Origin: an uncultured Eubacteriales bacterium | GTDB lineage: Bacteria > Bacillota > Clostridia > Oscillospirales > Acutalibacteraceae | NCBI GenBank assembly: GCA_934444895.1 | Contig: CAKSDA010000101.1 | Span: 1-5,572 of the forward strand | Direction of reading: 5' to 3' | Length of the DNA stretch: 5,572 nt | Shown here: piece by piece, positions 5,316-5,572 of the stretch | Layout of the letters: each line of letters starts with the position of its first letter | Numbering within the stretch: the stretch's first letter is position 1 | Translations under genes and position numbers: made by a program | The notes under the pieces: generated by a model | What the model saw: the letters and a program-made list of their open reading frames with translations, nothing else | The model's database searches: none | What the model was told of the DNA's origin: nothing

Positions 5316-5341
5316 TAGCATTATAAATAATAACCCTGACA
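5316..5341 (-). promoter_or_regulatory. Conserved upstream block of the DNRLRE gene with a candidate -10 (TATAAT)
   Basis: This is the second copy of the block at 2582-2607 (23/26 identical), in the same orientation and about 105 nt before the start codon. It contains a perfect TATAAT (5325-5320) preceded by TGTCAGGGTTATT. No convincing -35 lies at 16-18 nt. Unlike the rhs copy, the other terminator arm is degraded here, leaving only a 5-bp TGACA/TGTCA stem. What is conserved is therefore the promoter side and not the hairpin. Confidence 0.45.
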
Positions 5342-5396
5342 ATCAGTGTCATAATTAAATTTAATAATTATTAAAAAGCATAATTATATAAAAAGT

Positions 5397-5423
5397 CGTA
5401 TTTTATCGGATTTTGAAAATACG
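5397..5423. other. Small AT-rich hairpin in the intergenic leader
   Basis: An 8-bp perfect stem, cgtatttt (5397-5404) with aaaatacg (5416-5423), has an 11-nt loop. On the minus strand it is followed by ACTTTTTATA, so it could be a weak terminator. The stem is AT-rich and unlikely to be strong. The rest of 5284-5527 is AT-rich, and I see no gene in it. Confidence 0.3.
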
Positions 5424-5527
5424 GTTGCGAACGAAGGCTAAACCTTTAAATACAAGTTTCTGCACTGAAAATTTGGCTCTATTGAGTGTGATAAAACATT
5501 ACAATCCAAAAACAATAAGTAAAATTT

Positions 5528-5571
5528 AAGAGCACTGAGTGATAGGATTTGCCCTATCACTCAGTGCTCTT
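5528..5571 (-). terminator. Terminator-like hairpin at the right edge
   Basis: A perfect 19-bp stem (5528-5546 with 5553-5571) has a 6-nt loop (atttgc). On the minus strand the stem ends in CTT and is followed by AAATTTTAC, a poor U-tract. On the plus strand the stem ends in CTTT at the window edge. It most likely ends a gene located to the right, or works in both directions. Direction cannot be settled without the flanking sequence. Confidence 0.6.
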
Positions 5572-5572
5572 T

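Noticed and set aside
5383..5388. TATAAT on the minus strand as a promoter
   Set aside because: No acceptable -35 at 16-18 nt and no extended -10. The hexamer sits in generally AT-rich DNA.

Overview
The window looks like chromosomal DNA of an anaerobic Gram-positive bacterium of the Clostridia (Oscillospiraceae/Ruminococcaceae type). The reasons are moderately AT-rich DNA, strong AGGAGG-like ribosome binding sites, a textbook sigma-A promoter, U-tailed hairpin terminators, and an Rhs/YD-repeat protein whose N-terminal half is of the kind found in gut Firmicutes. This lineage call is inference. All four genes I can support are on the minus strand, so transcription runs from high to low coordinates. 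The long open frames I checked on the plus strand are shadows.

Reading in the direction of transcription: a hairpin at the right edge (5528-5571) probably ends a gene outside the window. A leader of about 300 bases follows, then a 375-residue protein (5211-4084) with a C-terminal DNRLRE-like beta domain, closed by a perfect 42-bp palindrome (4028-4069) that acts as a terminator. Next, a strong promoter (3870-3898) preceded by phased A-tracts drives a two-gene unit. Its products are a 198-residue membrane-anchored protein (GTG start, 3845-3249) and, 2 bases later, a 130-residue multi-pass membrane protein (3246-2854). A gap of about 400 bases holds an imperfect inverted repeat and two intrinsic terminators (2719-2752 and 2591-2626). 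The last gene is the 5' part of a large Rhs-family gene (2457 to beyond position 1; 819 codons visible). Its product has an N-terminal WapA/Rhs-type module, a four-cysteine knuckle, two tandem PPC-like beta domains, a DNRLRE-like segment and the entry to the Rhs beta-cocoon. The toxin tip and any cognate immunity gene lie left of the window.

The DNRLRE gene and the rhs gene appear to be related parts of one system. The small protein resembles the part of the Rhs protein that precedes its cocoon. Both genes also carry a near-identical 26-nt block (23/26) just over 100 bases upstream of their starts, containing a TATAAT/TATACT hexamer. The two membrane proteins between them are unrecognised. 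Their size, membrane location and position in a polymorphic-toxin locus make an immunity or export role possible, but nothing in their sequence proves it.
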